From Erigeron canadensis (taxonomy: Eukaryota > Streptophyta > Magnoliopsida > Asterales > Asteraceae), in contig NC_057769.1 in the NCBI RefSeq assembly GCF_010389155.1, positions 25,544,735 through 25,608,734 of the forward strand: a stretch of 64,000 nt of DNA, given 5' to 3'. Both the position numbers and the translations under genes were made by a program. The notes below the pieces were generated by a model, which did no database searches, was not told the DNA's origin, and worked only from the letters and a program-made list of their open reading frames with translations. This document shows, in pieces, positions 1-10,943 of the stretch. Numbering within the stretch: the stretch's first letter is position 1; every line of letters begins with the position of its first letter.

Positions 1-13
1 GCACCAGCTCGTA

Positions 14-420
14 CCTGTCCTGGCTTGTACCTAGTGACCCTAGGGTGTATCCACTTTGATCTTGGCTTTGTGATCCTGGTACGGACTTGTCTTGATATTG
101 ACCTTGCGGTCCTATCGCAAACTCGCTTCGGTCTTTGCCTGGTGATCCTAGCACAGACTTGTCCCGATACTGACTTTGCGGTCCTATCACGAATTCGCAT
201 CGCTCTTTGCCTGGTGATCCTGGCATGGACTTGTCGTGATATTGACCTCGCAGTCCTATCGCGAAGTCACTTCGGTCTATGCCTGGTGATCCTGGCACGG
301 ACTTGTCCTGATATTGACCTCGCGGTCCTATCGCGAACTCGCTTCGGTCTTTGCCTATTGATCCTAGCACGGACTTGTCCTGATATTGACCTACTGGTAT
401 TTTCCATGTCTTCCCTAGGT
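14..420. repeat. 72-bp tandem repeat array
   Basis: The same 72-bp unit recurs with landmark CTTGTC at 86, 158, 230, 302 and 374, an exact 72-base spacing, with diverged flanking units. Because 72 is a multiple of three, one plus-strand frame stays open from 25 to 543 and encodes a 24-residue periodic peptide. I recognise no protein family in it. It is more likely a minisatellite inside a transposon than a gene. Confidence 0.8.
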
Positions 421-540
421 CGTTCATGTCCGCAGGGATTCTTCTGTGTCTTCTGTCTTTTGTCGAAGTGCCCTGAGAGTTTTGTGAGGTTAAAGGGTCG
501 TCATGCATCGAACCTGGCTTTTGGATCCGAGAGCAGGGAG

Positions 541-1600
541 TAGGAGTCATTCGCTCGCCCGGATCTTGGTCTCTTAATGCCAGCGCATGTTCATTTTTGG
601 ATCGTCCTCGTGCATCTAACGTTTTTTCTATTGTCACTATTGCATCATTGCAGTTATTTGAGGACCTAAACCTGGCATGGGCGGGTTAACGTGACTCCAT
701 CTCTCTACGTTTGACTCTTTTTGAGGCGCCTGCGGTCCCCTCCTACCTTGAACACCCAATGAGGGATTAACTCTTAGTTTGGCCATCGCAACTGATTATT
801 ATGATTGTATGTGGGTGTCGGGAAAATCAGTTTGAATGGTCCCACGGATAGCGCCAATTTGTTTGATCAAATAATTGCATTATGGCTAAACCGGAGGTGT
901 GAGCAGGGTTGGTGGTGTTTTGTTGGCGATTCCCTTCCGGACAAAGGGTCGAAGACCGCTTTACGCCAGTTGTTTTCTGATTCCAAGCTGTTTCGTGCGA
1001 CTTAGGGTTTGAAGGTTTAGTTTGAGATTTGTTCGGAGGTCGAATAAACTATGAATGATTGTAGGGTTTTAGTATATTGCATATTGTGTATATGATAGAT
1101 GTGCCATATGGCTTCTTCCTCTATTTATATAGAGGGTAGGAAACATGGAGAGGAGGGTAAGAGAATTAGAGTAGATCTCTTCCTCTTTTGAGAATACCTT
1201 GTTTCCTACTTGAGGAGATTTGTAGCGATCTCTTTAACAAGTCGCGTCCGATATGTTCGGAGCTTCAATATATGTTTTAATCGGATAATCATGGAAAGGA
1301 TCTATATCCGATGTTGTATATTTCTCCGGAGTTGGGTAGCTACCTTGAGTTCCGAATTGATTTGGACTGGACGGGGGTCAGGCTCCGTTTTGGCTAAGTA
1401 ACGAAGGTGGTTCTGCTTCGGGTACAGAGCTAGAGCTCCGTATGGGGTATATCATCAACTACTTTACTTATTTGCAGGGGTAGATCAATAAGATTCAAAT
1501 TGCTATGGAACAACTTGCTTGTGTGGCTACCACGTTGAACCATCTGATCATATAAGCGAAATCAATGAATAATTTCTGTTGTTAAACTGCTCTAAAACAT
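541..1600. other. Unassigned repeat-like sequence
   Basis: This stretch is less AT-rich than most of the window and has only short open frames (for example 805-1005 and 1210-1401) with no recognisable domain. It continues the compositional block of the 72-bp array and is probably the end of a larger mobile element cut by the window edge. I could not find its termini. Confidence 0.35.
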
Positions 1601-2317
1601 GCGAAAAATGTTGTAGGTTTCTCTTTAAGTTTGTAATATTTTTAAATTATGAATAAATTTTTATATAATATTTGTGTTTATTTTATGAATTATATTTCTG
1701 GTGTTATTTATTAAAAGTTTGAAAATAAATATGTTGGAGTGTATTGGAATATATCGGATCTATTGAGTATTGGGTGTGAATTAAGGTAAATGTATTGGAA
1801 AGAAATTTTGTTGATGTCACACTGTATTGGTTAGTATTAGACTAACCCATTAGAGGTGCTCTAATGTCATGGTCAATCCATAATAAATATTCCGTAAATA
1901 TATATATATATGATGAGTTATGAATAGTGACACGTTTAATCAATGAATAAAAAATGAATTGGAATGTCATTTGCCATGCAATACTTAACAAATAAAGTTG
2001 GTACATCTGTGTTGACTGACGAAGTGTTGGCTGGTTATACACGTTTGAGTATAAACCGAAAGGCAGGATACGAGGCAAATACTGAAGAAGGATTTATCAA
2101 TGCGGACTCTTTCACTTTACTCTTTAGAATGATGTCAATTTCATCGAAAGTTTCGCTGCATCAATATTAACATGAGATTGTTAAAGTAGTTGTGAGAGAT
2201 AAAATAAGAAAACGTACTTCAAGATACTACTAATAATATGAGATTTATAACTGCATCAAATTGAATCTAAAACTAGTGAGTTATAAGATAAAACTAAGAC
2301 AGTTGATGACACCGTAA

Positions 2318-2390
2318 ATACATTGTGTAGATCGAGAAAAAGAAACATACAAAAAATACATTATGTAGATCGAGAAAAAGAAACATATGC
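2318..2390. repeat. 38-bp direct repeat, two copies
   Basis: Two adjacent near-identical units start at 2318 and 2356; each contains GTAGATCGAGAAAAAGAAAC. This is a small local tandem duplication with no coding content. Confidence 0.75.
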
Positions 2391-2453
2391 TTACATGAAA
2401 ATAATGGTTTTTCAAAAAAAAAACTATAATCCGGGAATATAGGCATATAGCCC

Positions 2454-2719
2454 TTAGGATATTTCCAATGGGGTGTCTTTGAGTGCTCTTAGGTGTCTTT
2501 GGATATCTTTTGCCGTTGAAACTTGTTCAAATCTAAAGATGCCCCTACTTATCCTTACCTAATATATTTTTGTTTTTAGTTGGAGGTAAAAGGATATGTA
2601 AGGATGGAGATAAAGTTATAGGATTTGAAAGATTTATAAGGATGTATAAGGATTTGTAGAGATATGATATGGTAGCTCAAGGACGCCTAAGGACATCCTT
2701 ATCATTGGAGATAGCCTTA
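2454..2719. mobile_element. Foldback MITE relic
   Basis: The left edge reads TAGGATATTTCCAATG. The right edge, read in reverse, gives TAAGGCTATCTCCAATG, so the ends form imperfect terminal inverted repeats around a 230-bp non-coding core. No clear target duplication remains, so the superfamily is uncertain. Confidence 0.5.
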
Positions 2720-3308
2720 CAACTTGCAATGACGATCCGGTTGTGTTTGGATTAACAAGGTGTGGGTTAATATATGGGCGACTTCATATAACTTAAACCA
2801 AACCCAAACCATTGAACGTAAACACAATTCACTTAATAAACATTGACTTGTGCAACCCATATTCAATCAAATTCAACATGACAAAAATTAAAAGTAAATT
2901 TTCTAAATTTTAATTCCACATAATAAAAAATACGAGTATAAGCTAACTATAAAACAAACATATGGAGTGAAGTATTTGAATGATGCATAGTAAATATTAA
3001 GATGAATTAAGATAGATATATAGAAAAACCAGTAATAGTGTACGTACAAATAGCTGATGTCTTAAGTAAAGATTTAATTAGACGTTTTTTGGTTCATGTT
3101 CAAAATCGTTTCAAAGCTACGGTGCCTAACGTTTTTAAATGGTGAAGTTAATAATGGTCTTCTTCCTGCCTTCAATGAAATGGATGTTGAAAACTTCAGA
3201 TAAAATAAAATAAACAATATACGCGATGAGCCGATGACTGCCATAAATATTTCTCGAGTTTCCATTATAATAATACGAGTAATATATAAATTTTACTTAT
3301 GTGAACAT

Positions 3309-6300
3309 TTAATCAACTACATACCTGGGTCCAGGTTCTAATAAATAGGTTTCATTGTCGTCTAACAAATTGGAGTCGTCCTCCCTTATAAACTCCTGTA
3401 GGCTTGACATATGCTGGTCAAAGATAACGAAACATTAGGATAATTAAATTTGTATATGGGTTGAAATTCTTATAAGCTAAATTCTCAAATTTATTACATT
3501 AATTAAATCAATCAAAATGCATGGTGTAAATACGATTAAATGATCCACCTTCAATTTAAATAATAGCCTTTTTTTTATAAAAAAAAAAATATCAACCCAC
3601 AACTTGAGACCCGCAGGCCTCAATAGCTTACAAGATCCAATTTAGCTATCATAGTACATAATAATATTGGGGGAATGTTAAGTAAATCATGCGGTCTTAG
3701 GTAAAACATGGGAAATTATGTAAAATTTAGGGAGGGATTGTGTAAAATTCAGGAGGGTTTGTATGTTTATTAAATTCAAAGGTTTAATTTATATTTTTTT
3801 TAACTTGAAAGTACTTAGTAAAGCGGTATTTTCCCAATAATATTTTAATGAACTACTTAATCACAACTTTTTAGCAATAGAATAGAAAAAATTCACAATG
3901 TAACACTTACTTCATTTCTTGCCTCCTGAGAAAGGTCACACTCTTCTTCATATATGTCAAATAACTTATCCAAATGTTTCTGGGTCAAACACTGAAAAGC
4001 AATACAATGTGATCAAATCATGAGTACTATCACATAATTTGTAGGAATTTGGTGTAAGAAAGCAACTCGACGGTACTAGCTTGTTAAATTTGAGTGATAA
4101 TTCTAGGAAGTACTTAAGGGGTGTTTGGTAGGAGGGAATTATAGAGAATGAAAATGTAATAGATAATGGAAATAGTGAGAAAGAGAATGAGTATTTGAAA
4201 AGAAAATGGATTCCGTTGTTTGGTACCCACAGAGAATAAATATATATAAAAATAAAATTTTAAATAATAATATATTTATTACACATAACATCTTAAAAAA
4301 AAAAAAAAAGAATTTCCATTTTCACCCATTCTCTACAATTTGTAGAGAATGGAATAGATTCTCCTTTCCCATTCCCTTTCTTCGTTTCAAACAAACAAAG
4401 GAAGTCTTTCTCATTCCCTTTCTCCCCTTTCCATTTTATTATACCAAACACCCCTGAATGCCATCCACAAGACTATATATGGTCTTCTGGAGCCTAATTC
4501 CAAACCTATATCTATATCAGTGTATTAATTACTCGTAAAAGAGTAGTTACCAAACCTATTAAAGATCATCCCGAACATCACCAAACCACTATATATTTCT
4601 ATCCAAACCACCACGTTTGATTGAATTTTCATTAACTAAAAAACCTTAGAAGTGGGTAAAAGTAGAGACGGTATAATAGAAGCTTCACACTCAACACCCT
4701 TAATAGAGAAGGAAAAAAAAAAAAAAAAAAGAGCCTTACACGGAACTTTGATGGGGATTCATACTCTGACCATATTCCCAGCCTATGAACCATTAGATGC
4801 TGAAAGAAATGTAAACATCAATTGATATACTTTTACACGAACATGAAAAGCATATAAAGCAATGACTCCATGCTTCAACTATATGATTACTTTAGATTGA
4901 AACAAATAAGAACAACATAAAAAAGGTTTTCGTGATTGGCAAAAGGCGCAAACATGACAAGAACTTTTAATCATAAACCAAGTTGGAAGATAACGTACAT
5001 ACAACTCTATGAAGGAAGATGTATGTTCAAGTATTGGAGAATATCGAACTGCATCCTGTAAAATCAGAACCCATGACTCAACCAGCTAGGCTGGATCGGA
5101 TTAATGAGTAGATTAAGGTATAAAAAGATGGGGTTTACATGGAATGCTCCGAAAGATGTTGCGTGTGATTCCCACCACTCTTCCAATGTGAACGTTGTAT
5201 ATCTCATATTGAGATAACGAGAGAAGGTCAAACAATCCGGTTTCAAAAGCATACTATAGATTCAAATGGTTACAAAAGATAAAACTAAGGGAAGAACAGT
5301 ACGAAATTAACGTCAGAATTACTTAAAGTAGATTAAGCAGAGACTACCTATTAAAAAGACGGACATTGATATATTCGAAAAGTCTAGTAAATATCTCCAA
5401 AATGACACTGTGAGGCACCTGATCAAAACCCAATTTTTTGAGATTTTGAGATTAATCAAAAGAAAAAGATTTAGTCATCAATACTTAACATATCAATCAG
5501 GCACCCGTTCAGTGGTTTTCATAACGGGTTTTGCTAATGATAGTCATATAGGTTGTCGTTAACGTGCATAAATAGTTATATTGTCTATCATAATGTGAAA
5601 TATACAAATTTTTAATGTTTTACTAATTTTTTTATGCATGTTAATTAACGACAACCCATATGACATTAGTTAGCATTTTCCATTGATAATGGAAAACATG
5701 TGATCCCTTAAATGTGAATAAGCAAGCTACACATGTTGTCCAAATAGCCCTTAACATGTGCATCTAGAAGAATAGGAACATGATTTGTTTCCGATTCAAA
5801 GATACTAAACCTGAGTTCATCTTTGACGAAATCTGTAGGAATTAATCTTGACTTTAAGGTTACTAAATGGGTTGATTTAATTAGTGCATGGAATAAGAAG
5901 TAGAAGTGGTCAGTCGACATATTGAAGATTTGCATGGAGTTACTTCTATGATTTAATTAGTAGTAGATTTTATTGTTTAGTTTATGGGTAAGTCTATTTG
6001 TTTTAGAATGAGTCATTGTATTGACCGAATCTAGTGGAAATATCCGTTGGTTATTAGCACGTTAGGAAGATATGGTCATGTCCACCATTTCTTTAGGAAA
6101 GTCAGTTGAGTCAGTGGGCTATATATAGCCATCTATGTTTCATTTAGTAATTCGATAGTTGCAAGTTTCTACTGCATTTTTTCTTTACTTGTCCTTCTCT
6201 CCATAATATATTACTATATACACATATTTAGAGTGAGTTGTGAGTGAATCTTGGGCTTAATTTCCAACAAAATCAGTGTACTATTTTTCAATTGGATCGC

Positions 6301-9064
6301 AAATAGATGTAGGAACTGTTTTGTAATTTGTTATATTAATTTTCCTAGCAACTTGTAGAACAATAGAAGGTATAGACTAACTGATATTAACATGTAGAGC
6401 AGTAGAAGGTATAGACATACAAAATTTTCTTCGAGTTGGTTGAGATGATCAGTTAACCAAGTGCTAAGGTCATCAGAATCTTTCGATGCCATTATTGCCT
6501 GAATTTTACAGTTATAAGAAATATTATGGATCCAAGAATCTTCGGTAAATTTGAGAAATCTTGTACAGTCTAGGAATTTGAAAATACCAGAATATGCAAG
6601 TCCAACAGTGATCCAACCTCGTTCTTCAAGCGGTCACTTATGATGCCATACAACTTAACTACATATTCCATTAGTTCCACCTAGAAAAGAACAACGAACA
6701 ATAAAATCACAACCAAAAAGGACCATAAAAGACGAGTATCACACAAATTCTAAGATATTGAAAATAACAAAAGAGATTATAAATCATTACCCCATTATAC
6801 CATTCAAGTTTGGATCTGTAATCTAAATTGTTTAAGAAGTTCAATACCAAGACATTTGCTGACAAATACACCATATACTCTATAGTATGTTTCGTCTGCA
6901 AATAAGTGAACCTTCATTAGAAGTGAAATAACTTGGAAATTGTTTGCTGTTAGGGGTTTTCTAATCTTGAATCACAAATTGTTGCACATCATCCTCGTAA
7001 GGTCAATTATTTCACGTCATATCTAGATAAACTATATTATGCCTCCTTTCGATTTCAGGCTAGAATATGTCACGTCATATCAAAGAAAAGTATTGTCACG
7101 TCCAGTGTTGTAAAACTTGGCCAACTCGGCCGGGAACTTGGGATCAGAATCGGGGTTAAACGGGTCGAGTTGGCTAGAATCGGGTGAAAACTCGGTCAAT
7201 GACTTGGTCGCTTGTAAAACTCGGTCAAACTCGTCTGTATCGGTCAAAAATCGGCTGGATCGTCAAGAATCGGTCAGATCGGGTCAAAACTCGGGTCAAC
7301 ATTGGCCAATTTTTTTTTTTTAATGTACATCCTAAATTGGTTTAAGTTTATGTTTCTAATGAATAAAGTTTAAACTTTGAAGTATTATATTAAAGTTTCT
7401 AAACAAATTATATTTTAAGATTGAAGTATATTCCATATAATTTCAAAAACTATATATTTCCTATATATAAACCTAATCCGGGTTCTCCCCGATTCCGATC
7501 CGAGTTTTTAAAAACTCGTGACTCCCTCCCGCCGATCCGATCCTGAGTCACGAGTTCCCGAACCATGGTCACGTCAGAGACAAGATAATACTAAGTTGCT
7601 ATATTAGAAAAGTAACCCGCAGAAATGGAAGTGGACAAGTTTGCTTCTGAACTACCATAGTATGTGTTTGCATAGTACCTTGACTGCTACATAGAGAATC
7701 TGAATAAGCCGATCAAACAAATCATGACCAAAAGAATGGAAGTGGACAAGATCGTTGTATATGGTGAATGCCATAACAGGTTTGCCATAACTGAATCGAG
7801 TATCACCCATAACACACTTGATAAGGGGAGAATTCATCTGTACCCAACAAGATCTAACATTGACATTAACAATATATACATAATAAATTGATGATAAAGG
7901 GTTATGGCTATTTAACTCCTTAAATTCCAGTAATACCCTGTTCAATAAGTTAACAGCGCATTACAAGTTTCGTTCCTTTCTTTTAACTATACAACGAATG
8001 TCACAGTCTGTTTATAAACCACGTACTGGGACGAAACTTGTAATACTTAAGAAACCACAAAGATCATCTAATGTTCAAGGTAATCAAAAGGGAAGACTTA
8101 CTCGATTATCCAATGCTTTCTTTAATCTTCTGATAATCTCCTTCATTGTCGGGCGTTTCTTTATATCCAAGCTAATACACATATACGCGATGTCTATGAA
8201 TGTGTAAAACGAACTAATTTCAATATTATCTTCTATTTGGGGATCAAGATACGGAACTTCTTGTAATTGATCTCTAATATGGGGATCGATTAACTTCTCT
8301 ACTCCATTCTCACAGAAACGTCGGACCAGATTTAACAGAGGTCTTGGCTGACCATCTCCAATGTCCTTTGCCCGATATGCTAGCACCCCACTTACCATTT
8401 CAAATAGTACAACGCCAAAAGAGTATACATCAGATTCTTTCGTAAGGATGCTGCTTTCATTGTAAAGAGGATCCAGATATACGTTGGTCCCTGCAACGTT
8501 TGTATGGACTTGACTGGGTAGCCGATTATTAAAACCTGACTTTGACAAACCAAAATCACCAACTTTTGCTTCCATACCATCAGCTATCAATATGTTTCCA
8601 CTCTTTACGTCTCTGTGTATTATTCTAGATTGGTGAAGATAATCGAGTCCTCTCGCTGCCCCTAAGCAAATGTTGAGTCGTTCCTCCCATGTAAGGCAAC
8701 GACGCTTGTTGTCGTCTTGAAGGTGATAATCAAGACTTCCATAGGTAGCATACCTGAAAACAAATATCATCTCACCTTCTTCATCACAATAACCAATGAA
8801 AGGAATGATGTTTTTATGCTCCAACTTTGCAATCAACTCAAGCTCATTATAGAACTGCTCCTTTCGTTGGTCATTAACTTTAATGATGTGGCGTTTGATG
8901 GCAGCTGTCCAGCGGTTTTGCCACCTGTCAGAGATTTTTCCTTTGTAGACAATTGCAAATCCACCATATCCGATTTGAGTAGCTGGATCGAAGTCGTTGG
9001 TCTCCTTTTTTATCTCCTCTAGCGGAATTTGTAACTTTTTCAAGTCAACCACCGAGGAAGACAT
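3309..9064 (-). CDS. Chimeric RLK-type kinase fused to a myosin-XI-like DIL (dilute) domain
   Basis: Exon model (minus): 9064-8102, 7837-7679, 6895-6791, 6680-6588, 6498-6421, 5418-5348, 5253-5139, 5055-4999, 4799-4740, 3991-3911, 3413-3309; about 628 residues. All ten junctions are GT-AG and keep frame. Exon 1 is a full cytoplasmic RLK-type kinase: Gly loop GYGGFAIV (32-39), Lys57, HRD (150-152), DFG (170-172). It has no signal peptide or membrane segment. The APE/DPE glutamate is Leu (DPL, 198-200). Exons 2-11 follow the myosin XI globular tail in order: KPVMAFTIYNDL and FDRLIQ (exon 2), LMEYVVKLYGIISDRLKNEV (exon 4), FTRLFEYINVRLFN (exon 6), MLLKPDCLTFS (exon 7), CLTQKHLDKLFDIY (exon 10). 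The family tail binds cargo; a kinase on it would be a cargo-targeted kinase (inference). If intron 1 is retained, a 326-residue kinase ends five codons later at 8084. The start is chosen because MSSS followed by a short linker is usual for these kinases. The last exon and the exon at 5055-4999 are the least certain. Confidence 0.7.
4117..4455. mobile_element. MITE in intron 9 of the kinase-DIL gene
   Basis: Perfect 14-bp terminal inverted repeats AGGGGTGTTTGGTA (4117) and TACCAAACACCCCT (ending 4455) bound a 339-bp AT-rich non-coding element. No convincing target duplication is visible. It lies wholly in the intron between the exons at 4740-4799 and 3911-3991, so it should be spliced out. 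Confidence 0.8.
5526..5681. mobile_element. Foldback MITE in intron 5 of the kinase-DIL gene
   Basis: The outer arms GGTTTTGCTAATGATAGTC and, read from the right, GGAAAATGCTAACTAATG pair. The subterminal block GGTTGTCGTTAA with GCATAAA is also mirrored. The same end motif (GCTAA, then GTTAACGTGCAT) occurs in the elements near 46669 and 49430, so this is one MITE family. Confidence 0.65.
7103..7567. mobile_element. hAT-type MITE in intron 2 of the kinase-DIL gene
   Basis: A perfect 8-bp target duplication GTCACGTC (7095-7102 and 7568-7575) flanks a 465-bp element. Its ends read CAGTGTTGTAAAACTTGG and, from the right, CATGGTTCGGGAACTCG. The interior is a low-complexity run of AACTCGG/GATCGG-like words. 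The open frame at 7117-7323 is a by-product of that composition. Confidence 0.7.
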
Positions 9065-9600
9065 GGTTTTGTAATGTGATTGGTAATCAATTTTTTCTGT
9101 TATAACTGTACGTATTCTCTTAGCTCCACCGACATATTTTGCACATGACTTGTATAAAATATTACCCCATAAGATTTTGACCATAAATAAAAATGTCCAA
9201 GGGCATTTCTTTTACACTATCTTAATGTTATTGAGACGATGACAATGATAACTACAACAACAAAACTCAATATAGTCAAAGTCAACAACCAAGGATGACA
9301 TGGTTTACTTGATATTGGTAACTCAGGATGCTTGTTTGTACGTAACAGCAGCTGTGCTGTTCTGTACTTCTGTGAATATATGTATGACCATCATTTCTAA
9401 AATCCACAAGACCTATATTACCCATGACTCATATTAAAATATTACTCCATAATAATTGACCATAACTAACTCCTGACAGTGCCCATGACTCATATTCCAT
9501 AAGATTTAATCATAACCAACTCGTGACAGTAAAAAAATCTACGTGCGTCTCCATTGTGTAAAATAAACTGGAGTCTATATATCCTAATGCAAAAGAAAAA
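9065..9600. promoter_or_regulatory. Kinase upstream region with decayed duplicate start regions
   Basis: The motif GTCAAC..CC..GGA.GACATGGTT over the kinase start codon (9047-9068) recurs near 9283-9303. There it still encodes an ATG-TCATCC start remnant on the minus strand. A further block, seen as GTATAAAATATTACCCCATAAG near 9153, recurs at about 9426-9479 and 9486-9529. The promoter therefore appears to be built of two or three degenerate tandem copies. I cannot single out a TATA box. Confidence 0.5.
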
Positions 9601-9619
9601 TCTTTTGAAAAAAACACTT

Positions 9620-9800
9620 AGAACCAAACAAGGCTTGGGTCAAATTGTTAATATCCTTGCCTTTGGATACAAAAGTCTAGGGTGATGGAGATTTTTTTCT
9701 ATCTTAGGTATAGGTAAGGTTGTTTACATCCCAACCTCCCCATGGAACGTTGAAAGTATTAAGACACATAACCTCTAGAAAACAAGCATAGGGTGTTATT
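9620..9800. mobile_element. Decayed SINE relic
   Basis: The 3' part (GTAAGGTTGTTTACATCCCAACC near 9714-9740, then a GAAAGTATTAAGAC-like tail) resembles the SINE at 15781-16011, which has GTAAGGCTGTCTACATCTCAACC. The promoter boxes are degraded and no target duplication is visible. Confidence 0.5.
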
Positions 9801-9923
9801 TACTTAACTAATTAATAAACTAGATAGTAGTTATTTAACAAGGGGTTAACATTTATGCTGCCAGCAGAAGTACAGCTACTTTTGGTTGTTTTTTTTTTCT
9901 ACTCCATAATCTCTTAAATGTAT

Positions 9924-10224
9924 ATAGCATTGTACCCGCGCGATGCGACGGTGGTCGTGACGGTGATGGTGTGGTGGTGGATGCGACGTCGAGTGTCGTA
10001 GATAATTCATATAAAAGTAATTGATTTAAAAGGTTAATGAAGATATTTTAGAAAAATAAAGGATTGATAGTGTAATTTAATTATTAATGTTAAGAGAATA
10101 GTGTATATGAAAATATTTTAAAGGGTTGTAGCCTTGTAGGTGAAAATATTACATAGGAGGACATTTTAGACATTTTCCCATGTAACTTTCAACATGGGGT
10201 ATTTTCTTTAATATAGAGTATAGA
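9924..10224 (-). mobile_element. Non-autonomous Helitron relic
   Basis: The right end reads AGTATAGA followed by T, the reverse complement of the 5' terminus TCTATACT shared by other copies here. The left end has the GC-rich GTACCCGCGCGATGCG hairpin region just inside the 3' terminus. There is no coding content; the body has the repeated GATATTTTAGA and TGTAAAGGTAATTGAT-like words of this family. Confidence 0.65.
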
Positions 10225-10943
10225 TAATAGTATATCTTTTATTTAAGTTGCCTGTGAGAGGGGTAGCACCATACTTATCTACTTATCTCAGCCGAGCAGA
10301 TTTGATTTTTACAATTTAATATAATATTGACATATATCGGGACCTTATGAGTTATGAGTTTATGACCATGTGATGCATGAGAATAAGATCTTTTGTATAT
10401 GTTAAAGAGAACAATTATTTTGAATTAAGGGATGGCATTACAATTGAATATGTGACCAGTGATATAGAAAGAAAAAAAAAAGTCAACGCTAGAGCTACCA
10501 TAGAAACTGCTCAATTAAAACATCTATCCCAGGTAGAACAATTAGAAATAACAACAGTACGTAGTAATTTCAAATTTTGGCTACACAGAAATGTCTAAGT
10601 CAAACATTTGTGTGTGCTTATTGGTAGAAATGTCAAAAGTCAAATATTTACCGGAATATCGAGTGACTGTTTTCAATATATCAATGTCACTAACTCACTC
10701 ACATTTGTGTGTGCTTATTGGTAGCTTTTATGACACAATGTTGCAGTAGGCCGAATAGTGATACCATGCTCCAATAAACTTAAAACACATCAGAAAGTAT
10801 TAACATTATGTAAATGTAAATTAATTAGTTTTGATTGGATCACAATTTTGAATTACGAATTGTAATGAAAAAGAGAAAAACTTTTATATGTGTCAAGCTT
10901 AAATTTATATATCTACAAGCATTCTTAAATACCTAGTACATGC
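10225..10943. other. Intergenic, nothing recognised
   Basis: A 73-codon open frame at 10377-10598 has no recognisable features. A short GTCAAA..ATTT block and TTGTGTGTGCTTATTGGTAG repeat twice at about 10603-10625 and 10704-10726. No gene is called. Confidence 0.5.

Noticed and set aside
6421..6498. Separate small gene starting MASKDSDD on the minus strand
   Set aside because: The stretch fits better as an internal exon: acceptor TTCAG before it, donor GTATGT after it, and DIL similarity continuing across both joins.
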